A program made the translations under genes and the position numbers. From an uncultured Tenacibaculum sp. (GTDB lineage Bacteria > Bacteroidota > Bacteroidia > Flavobacteriales > Flavobacteriaceae): a DNA stretch of 64,000 nucleotides. Shown piece after piece: positions 27,470 to 36,042 of the stretch; the stretch's first letter is position 1; the number at the start of each line of letters is the position of its first letter. Under the pieces are notes generated by a model. It saw only the letters and a program-made list of their open reading frames with translations. It searched no databases and had not been told where the DNA came from. The stretch is taken from the NCBI GenBank assembly GCA_947497895.1, contig CANMIL010000002.1, positions 496,001 through 560,000 on the forward strand, given 5' to 3'.

Positions 27470-29140
27470 TTAAATGATACCAATGTTGTAATGTTCATTA
27501 GCCTGTTCTTCTGTGATATACCCATTTTTAATATCTAGTAAAACTTGATCAACTGATCGCTTTTTGGGATCTCCATAGCCTCCACCAGTAGCAGTGGTAC
27601 ATCTTACGATATCTCCTTTTTCTAATTTGATGTTTGTACCAAGGCTATAGCGTTCTTGAGTACCATCTTTGCGTATAATCATAAAGTAATTGTAAGAACC
27701 GTCTTGACCAGAATTCATTCCCCATGTTTTGGTTTTTTCTCCATGGAATGCTCCAGTGACATGAGCTTCATCAGCGGTGATTTTATAATCTATATACTGA
27801 CCATTACCACCTTGAAATTCACCATAACCACCACCTTCATTATGGAAGGCATATTGTTCAACTTGAATTCCATAGCGCATTTCCCTGATTTCAATAGGAA
27901 TGTTGTACGATTCACCACTTCCACAAGACAATTGACCACGATTACCATCATGTGTAGCAGAGGCTCCCCATCCGCCAGCCAAAGGCTCGGCTTGAATAAA
28001 AAAGTCTTTGGTGTCTGGGTGAATTCCTGAAATGAATGTAGCGCATACTGATCGTAAATGACCCGCAGGAAGTTTATTAGGAATCAAAGGTGCTAGTATT
28101 TTCCAGACTAAATCTATGGCAGTAATTAAAACTTCATAGTATACCGAAACTGCGGAAGGGGCTTCGGCACTTACAATAGTACCAGGTTCGCAAAGAACTT
28201 TCATTGGACGAAAAGCACCACCATTCGCATCCATTCTTGGAGTGGTAATTGCTTTAAATAAACTTCTACATCCAGTGACTAAACCACTATAAGCTAAATT
28301 TGTTGCTCCTTTTACCTGAGGATGTGAACCATTAAAGTCTGCTATAAATTCAGTGTCGGTAACGGTAATTTTTGCTTTTATTGGAAATGGACCTTCACCA
28401 AAACCATTATCTTCAATATCAGCAGTCCCTTCATAAACTCCATTCGGAATTTCTTTCAAAGCTTCGATGCACATACGTTCCCCATAGTCTAAAAAGTCTT
28501 CTTTTGCTTTTAAGAAGGTTTCAAAACCATATTTTTCAATGATTGAAAGTACTCTTTTAGCTCCAACTTCTGCAGCTGCAATACCAGCAAACAAATCTCC
28601 TAAAGTACTGTCTGGAAGTCGAACATTGGCTTTGATTAAATCGATAATGGCTTCGTTAAGTATTCCTTTCGATTTTATTTTTATAAAAGGAAAATGTAAT
28701 CCTTCTTGATAAATTTCTGTAGCTACAGTTGATACAGAACCTGGAAAAGTCCCTCCAAGCTCCGTCCAGTGCGCTTTATTCACAGTGAAGGCCACGAGTT
28801 CGCCATTGTAAAAAACAGGAAACACTACTGATACATCAGATAAATGTGTACCTCCACCAGCATAAGGTGTGTTAGCAATAATGACATCTCCTTCCTCTAA
28901 ACTATTATCTCCTTTAAATTTTTCTAAAGTGGCCTTTACTACCGAATCAAGGGCGGCTAAAAAAGCGGTAACACCATTTCCTTGAGCTAGCAATTCGCCT
29001 TTGGCATCCGTAATTCCCACTGCATAATCTAAAGATTCGTAAATAATAGGGCTCATACTCGTTCGTTCTAATGTTTTAAACATTTCATCACCAGCAGCAA
29101 CGAGCGTATCTTGAATAATTTCTAAGGTAAATTTTTCCAT
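27470..29140 (-). CDS. Hydantoinase B / oxoprolinase subunit
   Basis: 556 residues of the HyuB family: SPIIYESLDYAVGITDAKGE, NTPYAGGGTHLSDVSVV, and a glycine-rich C-terminus (ATGGGYGDPKKR). HyuA and HyuB form the ATP-dependent hydantoinase or oxoprolinase complex. It overlaps HyuA by one base. Confidence 0.93.
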   Translation of the reverse strand: MEKFTLEIIQDTLVAAGDEMFKTLERTSMSPIIYESLDYAVGITDAKGELLAQGNGVTAFLAALDSVVKATLEKFKGDNSLEEGDVIIANTPYAGGGTHLSDVSVVFPVFYNGELVAFTVNKAHWTELGGTFPGSVSTVATEIYQEGLHFPFIKIKSKGILNEAIIDLIKANVRLPDSTLGDLFAGIAAAEVGAKRVLSIIEKYGFETFLKAKEDFLDYGERMCIEALKEIPNGVYEGTADIEDNGFGEGPFPIKAKITVTDTEFIADFNGSHPQVKGATNLAYSGLVTGCRSLFKAITTPRMDANGGAFRPMKVLCEPGTIVSAEAPSAVSVYYEVLITAIDLVWKILAPLIPNKLPAGHLRSVCATFISGIHPDTKDFFIQAEPLAGGWGASATHDGNRGQLSCGSGESYNIPIEIREMRYGIQVEQYAFHNEGGGYGEFQGGNGQYIDYKITADEAHVTGAFHGEKTKTWGMNSGQDGSYNYFMIIRKDGTQERYSLGTNIKLEKGDIVRCTTATGGGYGDPKKRSVDQVLLDIKNGYITEEQANEHYNIGII

Positions 29141-31206
29141 TAGGCTTTAGTTTTTAGCGTTAACATTAGGTTTCCATAAATGTCTATTGAAACATCATAT
29201 AAAGGTGACACTACTGTGGTAGTCGCTTTTTCAGCGATGATGGCAGGACCTATGATCGTCATTTCAGGTTCTAGTAAGTCTCTGTGATAAAAAGATGTTT
29301 GATGCTTACCCAGATCATCAAAATCTACCTCACGCGTATCGAACACGGCATTTTCAAGTTTTTTATTTGTAATCTGTTTCTTGGGAAAATCAGGTTTTTC
29401 AACTTCAACTTCAGCTACCAAATGAAAGTTTACCAATTCTACTGTTGTATCTAATTCAAACGAGTAATGTTTTTTATGTTCTTTGTGAAAGTTCTCTATA
29501 ATAACTTCTAAAGGAGTATTAGTATTGAAGTTGTTTAAGAGCACTTTTACATAGTGTTCCTGACCCGCATATCTTAAATCTACATAGTGCGTAAACTTTA
29601 CTTCCTCAGCTTTATAGTTGTCATTTTTAAAGTTTTCAATTGCTTCATTTTTCATTTCTGAAAACACATTCATAATAAGAGGTTTTTGCATTTCAGATAC
29701 GGTCAAAACATTCGTTCGGATATAATCTCTTCTGATATCAGACATAAGCATTCCGAAAGCTGAGAAAACTCCAGCATTATTTGGAACTATAACTTCTGAA
29801 ATTTGAAGTTCTCTTGCTAGATCAGCGCCATGCATAGCGCCACCACCACCGATAACCATTAAAGAAAAATCTCTTGGATCGTAACCTTTATTAACGGAAA
29901 TAAGCTTTAGTGCATTTACCATGTTTGCGTTTGCAACTCGAATAATTCCCTTGGCTATATCAGAAGCCGTTCCGTTCAATGATTCCGATAATTCGTTAGC
30001 AGCTTTTTCAATACTTTCGTAATCTGGTTTCATTTCTCCTCCTAGGAAATAGTTTGGATGAATTCTTCCTGTGATAATATTGGCATCCGTAGTTGTCAAT
30101 TGCGTTCCACCTCTTCCATAGGCAGCAGGTCCGGGCATTGCTCCGGCACTTTTTGGACCAACATGCATTTTACCTCCTTTATCAACCCAAGCAATACTTC
30201 CGCCTCCATTTCCAATTTCTACAATATCAATAACAGGAGTTTGAATAGGATATCCTGCTTCTGTGCGGGAATGTTCTATTTTATAATTGGTGGTTATTTT
30301 TACTTGTCCATTTTCTACCAAGGCACATTTGGCTGTTGTTCCACCGATATCTAAAACGATGAGGTCTTTTTTATTAATTACCTTCCCTAAGGCAATAGCA
30401 CCAAAAATTCCACTAGCAGGACCAGATTCTACCATGGTAATTGGATTTGATTTTACATCATTAATGGTGGTAATTCCTCCATTTGATTGCATGATGTATG
30501 GTGCCTCTTTTAAACCTTGAGTTTTGAGTTTGTCTTCAAGGTTATTTAAGTAGGTTTTTGCAATCGGTAATACGTATCCTGATAATACTGTAGAGCTCGT
30601 TCGTTCATATTCTCTCCATTCTCTGGTTACTTCATGAGAAGCGATAATTTCAATTGAAGAATCTAAGGCTTCAAGTTCTTTTAATAGCTGTATTTCATGC
30701 GCCGGATTTTTATAAGCATGAAGTAAGCATATTGCAATAGCTTCTACGTTTTCTTTCTGACAAAAGCGAACTATATCTTTAAGGTTTTGAGTGTTTAATT
30801 TCGTATCAACTTCTCCTTTATAGTTCATTCTTTCTTCGACTTCAAATCTCAAATATCTTGGAACGAAAGGAGGTTGTTTAACAAAGTTAAAATTGAATAA
30901 ATCTGGGCGATTACATCTTGCTATTTCCAATACATCTCTGAAACCTTTTGTTGTAATTAATGCAGTTTTTACGCCTTTTTTTTCGGTAAGAGCATTAATA
31001 ACTACGGTGGTTCCATGAGCAAAGAAATTCACTGCTGTTAAATCAATATTTCCTTTACGTATAGTATCGAGAATTCCTTGTTCAAAATTCGATGGAGTTG
31101 TATCCGATTTTGCAACTTTTACGCCCTTTGGCTTCCCTGTATTTTCGTCAAATTCAAGACATACAAGGTCTGTAAAAGTCCCTCCAATATCTGTTGCGAC
31201 TCTCAT
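29140..31206 (-). CDS. Hydantoinase A / oxoprolinase ATPase subunit
   Basis: 688 residues: N-terminal ATDIGGTFTDLVCLE, HGTTVVINALTEKKGVKTAL, VLDIGGTTAKCALV, VIGGGGAMHGADLARELQ. It provides ATP-driven ring opening with HyuB. It is the first gene of the catabolic unit, after a terminator that separates it from the TonB receptor. Confidence 0.94.
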   Translation of the reverse strand: MRVATDIGGTFTDLVCLEFDENTGKPKGVKVAKSDTTPSNFEQGILDTIRKGNIDLTAVNFFAHGTTVVINALTEKKGVKTALITTKGFRDVLEIARCNRPDLFNFNFVKQPPFVPRYLRFEVEERMNYKGEVDTKLNTQNLKDIVRFCQKENVEAIAICLLHAYKNPAHEIQLLKELEALDSSIEIIASHEVTREWREYERTSSTVLSGYVLPIAKTYLNNLEDKLKTQGLKEAPYIMQSNGGITTINDVKSNPITMVESGPASGIFGAIALGKVINKKDLIVLDIGGTTAKCALVENGQVKITTNYKIEHSRTEAGYPIQTPVIDIVEIGNGGGSIAWVDKGGKMHVGPKSAGAMPGPAAYGRGGTQLTTTDANIITGRIHPNYFLGGEMKPDYESIEKAANELSESLNGTASDIAKGIIRVANANMVNALKLISVNKGYDPRDFSLMVIGGGGAMHGADLARELQISEVIVPNNAGVFSAFGMLMSDIRRDYIRTNVLTVSEMQKPLIMNVFSEMKNEAIENFKNDNYKAEEVKFTHYVDLRYAGQEHYVKVLLNNFNTNTPLEVIIENFHKEHKKHYSFELDTTVELVNFHLVAEVEVEKPDFPKKQITNKKLENAVFDTREVDFDDLGKHQTSFYHRDLLEPEMTIIGPAIIAEKATTTVVSPLYDVSIDIYGNLMLTLKTKA

Positions 31207-31234
31207 GATGTTATATTTTATGTGGTTGATAAAA

Positions 31235-31261
31235 AAGCCACTAAAGAATGTTTAGTGGCTT
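31235..31261 (-). terminator. Terminator between TonB receptor and hyuA (minus strand)
   Basis: AAGCCACTAAA / TTTAGTGGCTT stem. On the minus strand it is followed by a T-run. It may attenuate or end the receptor transcript. Confidence 0.8.
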
Positions 31262-31312
31262 GGCCTTCTGACTAAACTTATGTTTAATTCAAATGATTAG
31301 AAATGAAAACGG

Positions 31313-33661
31313 TTAAAACTTATAAGACAACTCTACACCATAGGTTGCTGGATTACCCAACCATATTAGGTCTTGTCCAGGTCCTCCGATGGATTGGCTA
31401 GAGTAAAATTCTTGTGCATATTTTTCATCGAGGATATTAGCTCCCCATAGAGTAATATCTAAATTTTTATTGAAGCTAGCTCCAAATCTTAGGTCTAATA
31501 AATTGTAGCGAGGACTCTTTAAATCTGGTAATTCCTCGTGCCAAAGAATTTCTCCTGTTCCTTTTAAATTAAGAATACCTCTTAGGCTAACTGACTCTGA
31601 AACGGGTACATTTGATTGTAATGAAACATTAAAACTGTCTTGTGGTACAAATGGTGTTCTTACACCATTGAAAGGAGTTCTATCCGTATCGCCAGCACTT
31701 CCTGCCTCTTTAATACTAGCATCTACAGCTCCGTAGCTTGCAATAATATCTAAATATTTTGACGCTCTTAATTTCATATCTACTTCAAACCCTTTAATAC
31801 TACTACGATCGTAGTTATAATTCCCGAGTATAATGTTCGGTGGAGCTAACTGTAAACCGTATTGTTGTTGATTGTTCAAGCTAGTATAGAAAGCTGCTAT
31901 GTTTAAGATAAAACGATTGCTCCACCAGCTACTTTTAAAGCCAAGTTCATAGTTATCACTTGTTTCAGCTTGATATTCTCTATCGAAAATAGTTGTTTTT
32001 TGAGCATTGAATCCTCCAACACGATACCCTCGACCGTAATTGGCAAATAACAATACATCCTTATAAGGAGCGTATGAAATGGAAAATTTAGGTTGTATTT
32101 CACTATCGTTTTTCGAATCTTCTGAATTTAGTGCAGGATTCACCTGTTCTATTTGATCATTATCGTAACGAAGACCAAATGAAAGTGTTACTTTATCTGA
32201 AAGCTTGTAGTCTAAGAATCCGAATAAGGCAATTGTGTTATAGGTATTTGTAAAATCAGAAACACCTAAATCACTGAATGTTCCTGTTGGAGCAAATGGT
32301 GGAGCAAAGAACCCGAAATCTGCTTGAGCAAGAGTTCTTAAATAACGCTCATTTCTTTGATAGAAGGCTCCTAAGTCCCATGAAATTTTAGAACTGGTGT
32401 CTTTTGAACTTAATCTAAATTCTTGATTAAATACTTCTGAGTTACTGTCTTGATCTTGTAATAAGATTGGAGCGGCAGAATGATCTAAATCACCTGTTCC
32501 ATTTCTTTCTGCTTTATTGTATGAGGTTACAGATTGAAGTTTCATATTTTCAAAATCATATTCCAACTTGGCAAAGGCAAATAAATTCTTAAGGAAAGCC
32601 TTACCCAGAACATCAGATGTGGCTACTACATCGTCGATTTCGTTAGGGTCGACAGTTGATGCTCCATTTGCTGGAATATGATAGTATAATCCCCCTCCGT
32701 TTATATTGTTATATTGTCCACTTAGTGTAATTTTAAAATCGTCGGTTACATTAAAATACAGTTGTCCTCTGGCACTGTAATCATCAAAGTAATCAGGAGC
32801 CGTTTCGTTGGTAATGTTGTAGAAAAGTCCGTCAGATTTTCTGTAGCTTCCTGATACTCTATAGTACGCTTTATCTTTTACAATAGGACCAGAAAAAGCA
32901 CCCTGACCTTTAATGGTATTTCCTGAAGCATATCCAATATTCACTTTGTTTCTAAAAGAGTTTGTAGGCTTTTTTGTTACGATATTAATAGCTCCAGCGA
33001 TGGCATTTTTTCCGTACAAAGCTCCTTGAGGTCCTTTTACAACTTCTACCATGGCTAAGTCGAATAACTCTTGATTTAGTAGATTTGAATCGGGTACAGT
33101 TACTCCGTCAATCACAAATGAAATAGGAGCTTCTCCGTTTCTAATTTGTGGAATACCTCTTACGGTAACAAAGTTGACTCCTACATTTTGAGAAGTATTG
33201 AAATTGACGTTTGGAACCTGAGCTGAAAATGATTGTAGATTTGTAATACCCGCATTTTCAATTTCTGTAGCAGTCATGGTAACTACAGATTCAGGAATAC
33301 TTTGAATGGATTCAGCTCTACGTCGAGCTTGTCCAACAACGCCTGCAAAACCTTCAACGACTATTTCGTTTAAAAAGGAACTATCTTCTTTTAGTATGAC
33401 ATTAATTTTTTTCTTTCCTTGAACGGCAATTTCTTTCGTTTCATATCCTAAAAAGGAAAAAACCAAGGTAGCATTTTGTTTGACTGTAATGGTATAATTT
33501 CCATTAAAATCGGAAACAACTCCGTTGGTGGTTCCTTTCTCAATAATATTAACACTAGGTAAAGACTCAATATCTGAGCTTACATTTCCTGTAATGGTAA
33601 TGTTTTGAGAAACAATGGTTAAAGGAATGAAGAACGCTAATAGGATTAGGAATCTGTTCAT
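31313..33661 (-). CDS. TonB-dependent outer-membrane receptor
   Basis: 782 residues from the ATG at 33661, chosen because a signal peptide (NRFLILLAFFIPLTIVSQ) starts there; the longer reading begins in promoter sequence. Carboxypeptidase-regulatory-like domain (about 20-100), plug (GITNLQSFSAQVPNVNFNTS; ALYGKNAIAGAINIVTKKP), then a 22-strand-type barrel to YGVELSYKF. It is the likely outer-membrane uptake route for the substrate of the hydantoin operon. Confidence 0.92.
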   Translation of the reverse strand: MNRFLILLAFFIPLTIVSQNITITGNVSSDIESLPSVNIIEKGTTNGVVSDFNGNYTITVKQNATLVFSFLGYETKEIAVQGKKKINVILKEDSSFLNEIVVEGFAGVVGQARRRAESIQSIPESVVTMTATEIENAGITNLQSFSAQVPNVNFNTSQNVGVNFVTVRGIPQIRNGEAPISFVIDGVTVPDSNLLNQELFDLAMVEVVKGPQGALYGKNAIAGAINIVTKKPTNSFRNKVNIGYASGNTIKGQGAFSGPIVKDKAYYRVSGSYRKSDGLFYNITNETAPDYFDDYSARGQLYFNVTDDFKITLSGQYNNINGGGLYYHIPANGASTVDPNEIDDVVATSDVLGKAFLKNLFAFAKLEYDFENMKLQSVTSYNKAERNGTGDLDHSAAPILLQDQDSNSEVFNQEFRLSSKDTSSKISWDLGAFYQRNERYLRTLAQADFGFFAPPFAPTGTFSDLGVSDFTNTYNTIALFGFLDYKLSDKVTLSFGLRYDNDQIEQVNPALNSEDSKNDSEIQPKFSISYAPYKDVLLFANYGRGYRVGGFNAQKTTIFDREYQAETSDNYELGFKSSWWSNRFILNIAAFYTSLNNQQQYGLQLAPPNIILGNYNYDRSSIKGFEVDMKLRASKYLDIIASYGAVDASIKEAGSAGDTDRTPFNGVRTPFVPQDSFNVSLQSNVPVSESVSLRGILNLKGTGEILWHEELPDLKSPRYNLLDLRFGASFNKNLDITLWGANILDEKYAQEFYSSQSIGGPGQDLIWLGNPATYGVELSYKF

Positions 33662-33775
33662 CGTTATTTGTTTTAGTGATTTCGATTCTAAAAGTATACG
33701 ATTTCGTTTTCCTAATAATTTATTCCAAATATTTATTGTTATATTAGTAATTCCAGTTTTAAATCTTGGAAACAA

Positions 33776-35008
33776 ATGGAAAAATACTCAAATACTGATT
33801 CAAATGAAACGTTAGTACTAACAAAGTATGTATTTACTGAATTACTAAATCAGGTTATTGATAAGTTTAAAGAAGATCATAAGGTTCAGGAAACTTATAA
33901 AGATTCTCAGCTTTATGGATTTGGGAATTATAATTCGAATTTACCAAGTATTAAAAGTGAATTGGAACTGTTGTTGAAAGGTTATGTTAACGGTAAGTAC
34001 TTGTATAATAAATCTAGAGAGGTTTCTACAGGGAAGCCTGTAGTTAAAATAAGTCGGGAGTATAAATTTTTGTTTTTTAATTATTTAGACTGTAAAGATG
34101 TATTTGATTTTTTAGAAAAGCGAATTAAGTTACACGATGAAAGAGAAAAGCAATTGCAACTTTTACATAGTTCTGTTTCCAATGAAGACTACTATTATGT
34201 GTGCTATTATTATGGAGAAGATAAAAAAATGACCAAGGGTCAAATTATTATTTACAATAATTGGAAAACATTCGAACTCATTTTTGTGTATCAAAACAAA
34301 AAAGGTCTTCCTATTTATTATAATTTATTTGGAAATATAAAACAGGAAAGTAGCTTTACACATTTTGATGCCAAGTTTTTTACAAAGAGAGGAAAAATAG
34401 AAGGTGCCAATTTTATTTTTTATGTTGGAAAATCGAATGTAAATGAGCGACCTATTTTGATAGGAACCTATTCTTCATTTGATAAATATGATCATAGTGT
34501 GGCTGGTAATATGATTATGGTTCGAAAGGATAGTAGAGAGGCGATGGAAGAGGAGGCTAATTCATTTTATTTTGACCCAGTGTTTTCGCAGGAGTTGGTT
34601 AAGGAACGTTATGTGGCTTTGAGTCATGTTCCAAAACAACTTTCTCGATTGTCGTCAAAAAGCCCATATGCAAGCATATTCGGAAAGATTCCGAACAACT
34701 ATAAAGCAATATTCAGTATCGATAATGAAAATCATGAATTGAATTTCTTTGTTGAAGAGTTTCACTATAATATTCGAAGCCGAACAGAAAATGTGGTTGT
34801 AGAAAATGATCGTCTGTCATTGGAAAATAAAGGACAGATTTTAGAGTTGCATTTTTCCTTAGTGGGAATCTTTTTTATTCAAAAGGTATCTCTATACTTA
34901 AAAGTGTATAATTTATTTCAAACAGGAGAGGTTATTGGTCGATTTACAGGGGTAGATATTAATAACAATATTGTTTCAGGTGATGTTCAATTAAGTGTAT
35001 TGTCTTAA
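33776..35008 (+). CDS. Hypothetical protein, 410 residues
   Basis: No family recognised. A helical N-terminal region (ELLNQVIDKFKEDHKVQE) is followed by LYGFGNYNSNLPSIKSELEL, a central segment KPVVKISREYKFLFFNYLDC, and a C-terminal half of predicted beta strands (NWKTFELIFVYQNKKGLPIY; ILIGTYSSFDKY). No signal peptide or membrane helix, so cytoplasmic. It converges tail-to-tail on the WYL regulator with zero spacing and is divergent from the TonB receptor. Confidence 0.75.
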   Translation: MEKYSNTDSNETLVLTKYVFTELLNQVIDKFKEDHKVQETYKDSQLYGFGNYNSNLPSIKSELELLLKGYVNGKYLYNKSREVSTGKPVVKISREYKFLFFNYLDCKDVFDFLEKRIKLHDEREKQLQLLHSSVSNEDYYYVCYYYGEDKKMTKGQIIIYNNWKTFELIFVYQNKKGLPIYYNLFGNIKQESSFTHFDAKFFTKRGKIEGANFIFYVGKSNVNERPILIGTYSSFDKYDHSVAGNMIMVRKDSREAMEEEANSFYFDPVFSQELVKERYVALSHVPKQLSRLSSKSPYASIFGKIPNNYKAIFSIDNENHELNFFVEEFHYNIRSRTENVVVENDRLSLENKGQILELHFSLVGIFFIQKVSLYLKVYNLFQTGEVIGRFTGVDINNNIVSGDVQLSVLS

Positions 35009-36040
35009 TTATTCTGATGAATCATTCATTTCATCATTTTTCGTTTGATAACGTGTCATTGCATTTCTAAACTTATAATGAATTTGATTCCTTAATTTTT
35101 CGGGTTTTAAAATTTCAATAGAGTCGGCATAACCTAAAAGTAATCGTTCTAATTCAAAGTTGATTTTCACAAAAATGTTGAAAATGGCACCATCATCGGT
35201 TTGTTTTATTAGTCTTTGAGACCTATGAAAAGGTTTCGTTATTATGTATGGAGTCATCTTTTTATCAGCCCAGAACTGTATGCGTTGAGGTCGTGAGTTC
35301 GGGACAGTTGCACCAACAACGTCCTTATAGTAATTATCTCCATCAATATTTAGATCCTTGAACACAGTATTTTCTTCGTCTACAATTTTAGCTATTCTAT
35401 CTAGAGCTAATGTGATATGACTTCTTTTATGCAAACCCAATACAAACCATCTATTATTGTATTCCTTTAAAAGCTGAGGGTGAATTACCTTATCATTAGG
35501 TTCTTTAGCTTTAAAAGATTGGTAAGTGATTCGGATAGCCATTTTATTTTTTATTGCCTCATAAATAGGATCGATAAACTCTAAACCTTTTAAATTTTCA
35601 TTTTTATCTAAATGAATAATAGCTCGTTTTGTATCCTGAGACGCGTATACTGAATCTTCCAAACGTTGTAAAACACCGTCCATTTCCTTGAATAGAGAAA
35701 AATCTTTGAACTGCCTTAAAACAGCAATAGCTTCGTTCATTACTTTTACATCAGTTTCGGTAACAGGAATGTTTTTGATACTATAGTTCTCCTCAGAATA
35801 GCGATAAAATTTACGTTCATAAACTTCAATAGGAGCATTGTAGCCTAATTTATCACTTCGCATGTGTTGAATGTCAAGTTGTACCGTACGTTTACTAACA
35901 TATACATCTTTTCCTTCATATTCGTACAAAGCATCAGAACAAGCATCAATTAAATCATCTAAAGTCCATCGACGCATGGTATTTCGTAAACATTGATCAA
36001 TGGTTTTATAACGAATAAGAGCGTTTTTATTTGAGGCCAT
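35009..36040 (-). CDS. WYL-domain transcriptional regulator
   Basis: 343 residues: N-terminal winged-helix region (RRWTLDDLIDACSDALYEYEGKDVYVSKRTVQLDIQ), then a WYL domain (about 130-250: IRITYQSFKA, VIHPQLLKEYNNRWFVLGLHK) and a WCX-type C-terminus. WYL proteins sense ligands, often nucleic acids or nucleotides, and regulate stress or defence genes. Two bases separate it from the CAP-domain gene upstream, so they are probably co-transcribed. Target unknown. Confidence 0.9.
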   Translation of the reverse strand: MASNKNALIRYKTIDQCLRNTMRRWTLDDLIDACSDALYEYEGKDVYVSKRTVQLDIQHMRSDKLGYNAPIEVYERKFYRYSEENYSIKNIPVTETDVKVMNEAIAVLRQFKDFSLFKEMDGVLQRLEDSVYASQDTKRAIIHLDKNENLKGLEFIDPIYEAIKNKMAIRITYQSFKAKEPNDKVIHPQLLKEYNNRWFVLGLHKRSHITLALDRIAKIVDEENTVFKDLNIDGDNYYKDVVGATVPNSRPQRIQFWADKKMTPYIITKPFHRSQRLIKQTDDGAIFNIFVKINFELERLLLGYADSIEILKPEKLRNQIHYKFRNAMTRYQTKNDEMNDSSE

Positions 36041-36042
36041 AG

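Noticed and set aside
33662..33775. Longer TonB receptor starting at 33775
   Set aside because: The signal peptide begins at 33661; the extra residues are translated promoter sequence and would bury the signal.
35009..36040. WYL regulator as the controller of the TTGCGCA-N7-TGCGTAA operator
   Set aside because: It lies more than 6 kb away in another operon and no copy of the operator was seen near it; the link would be guesswork.
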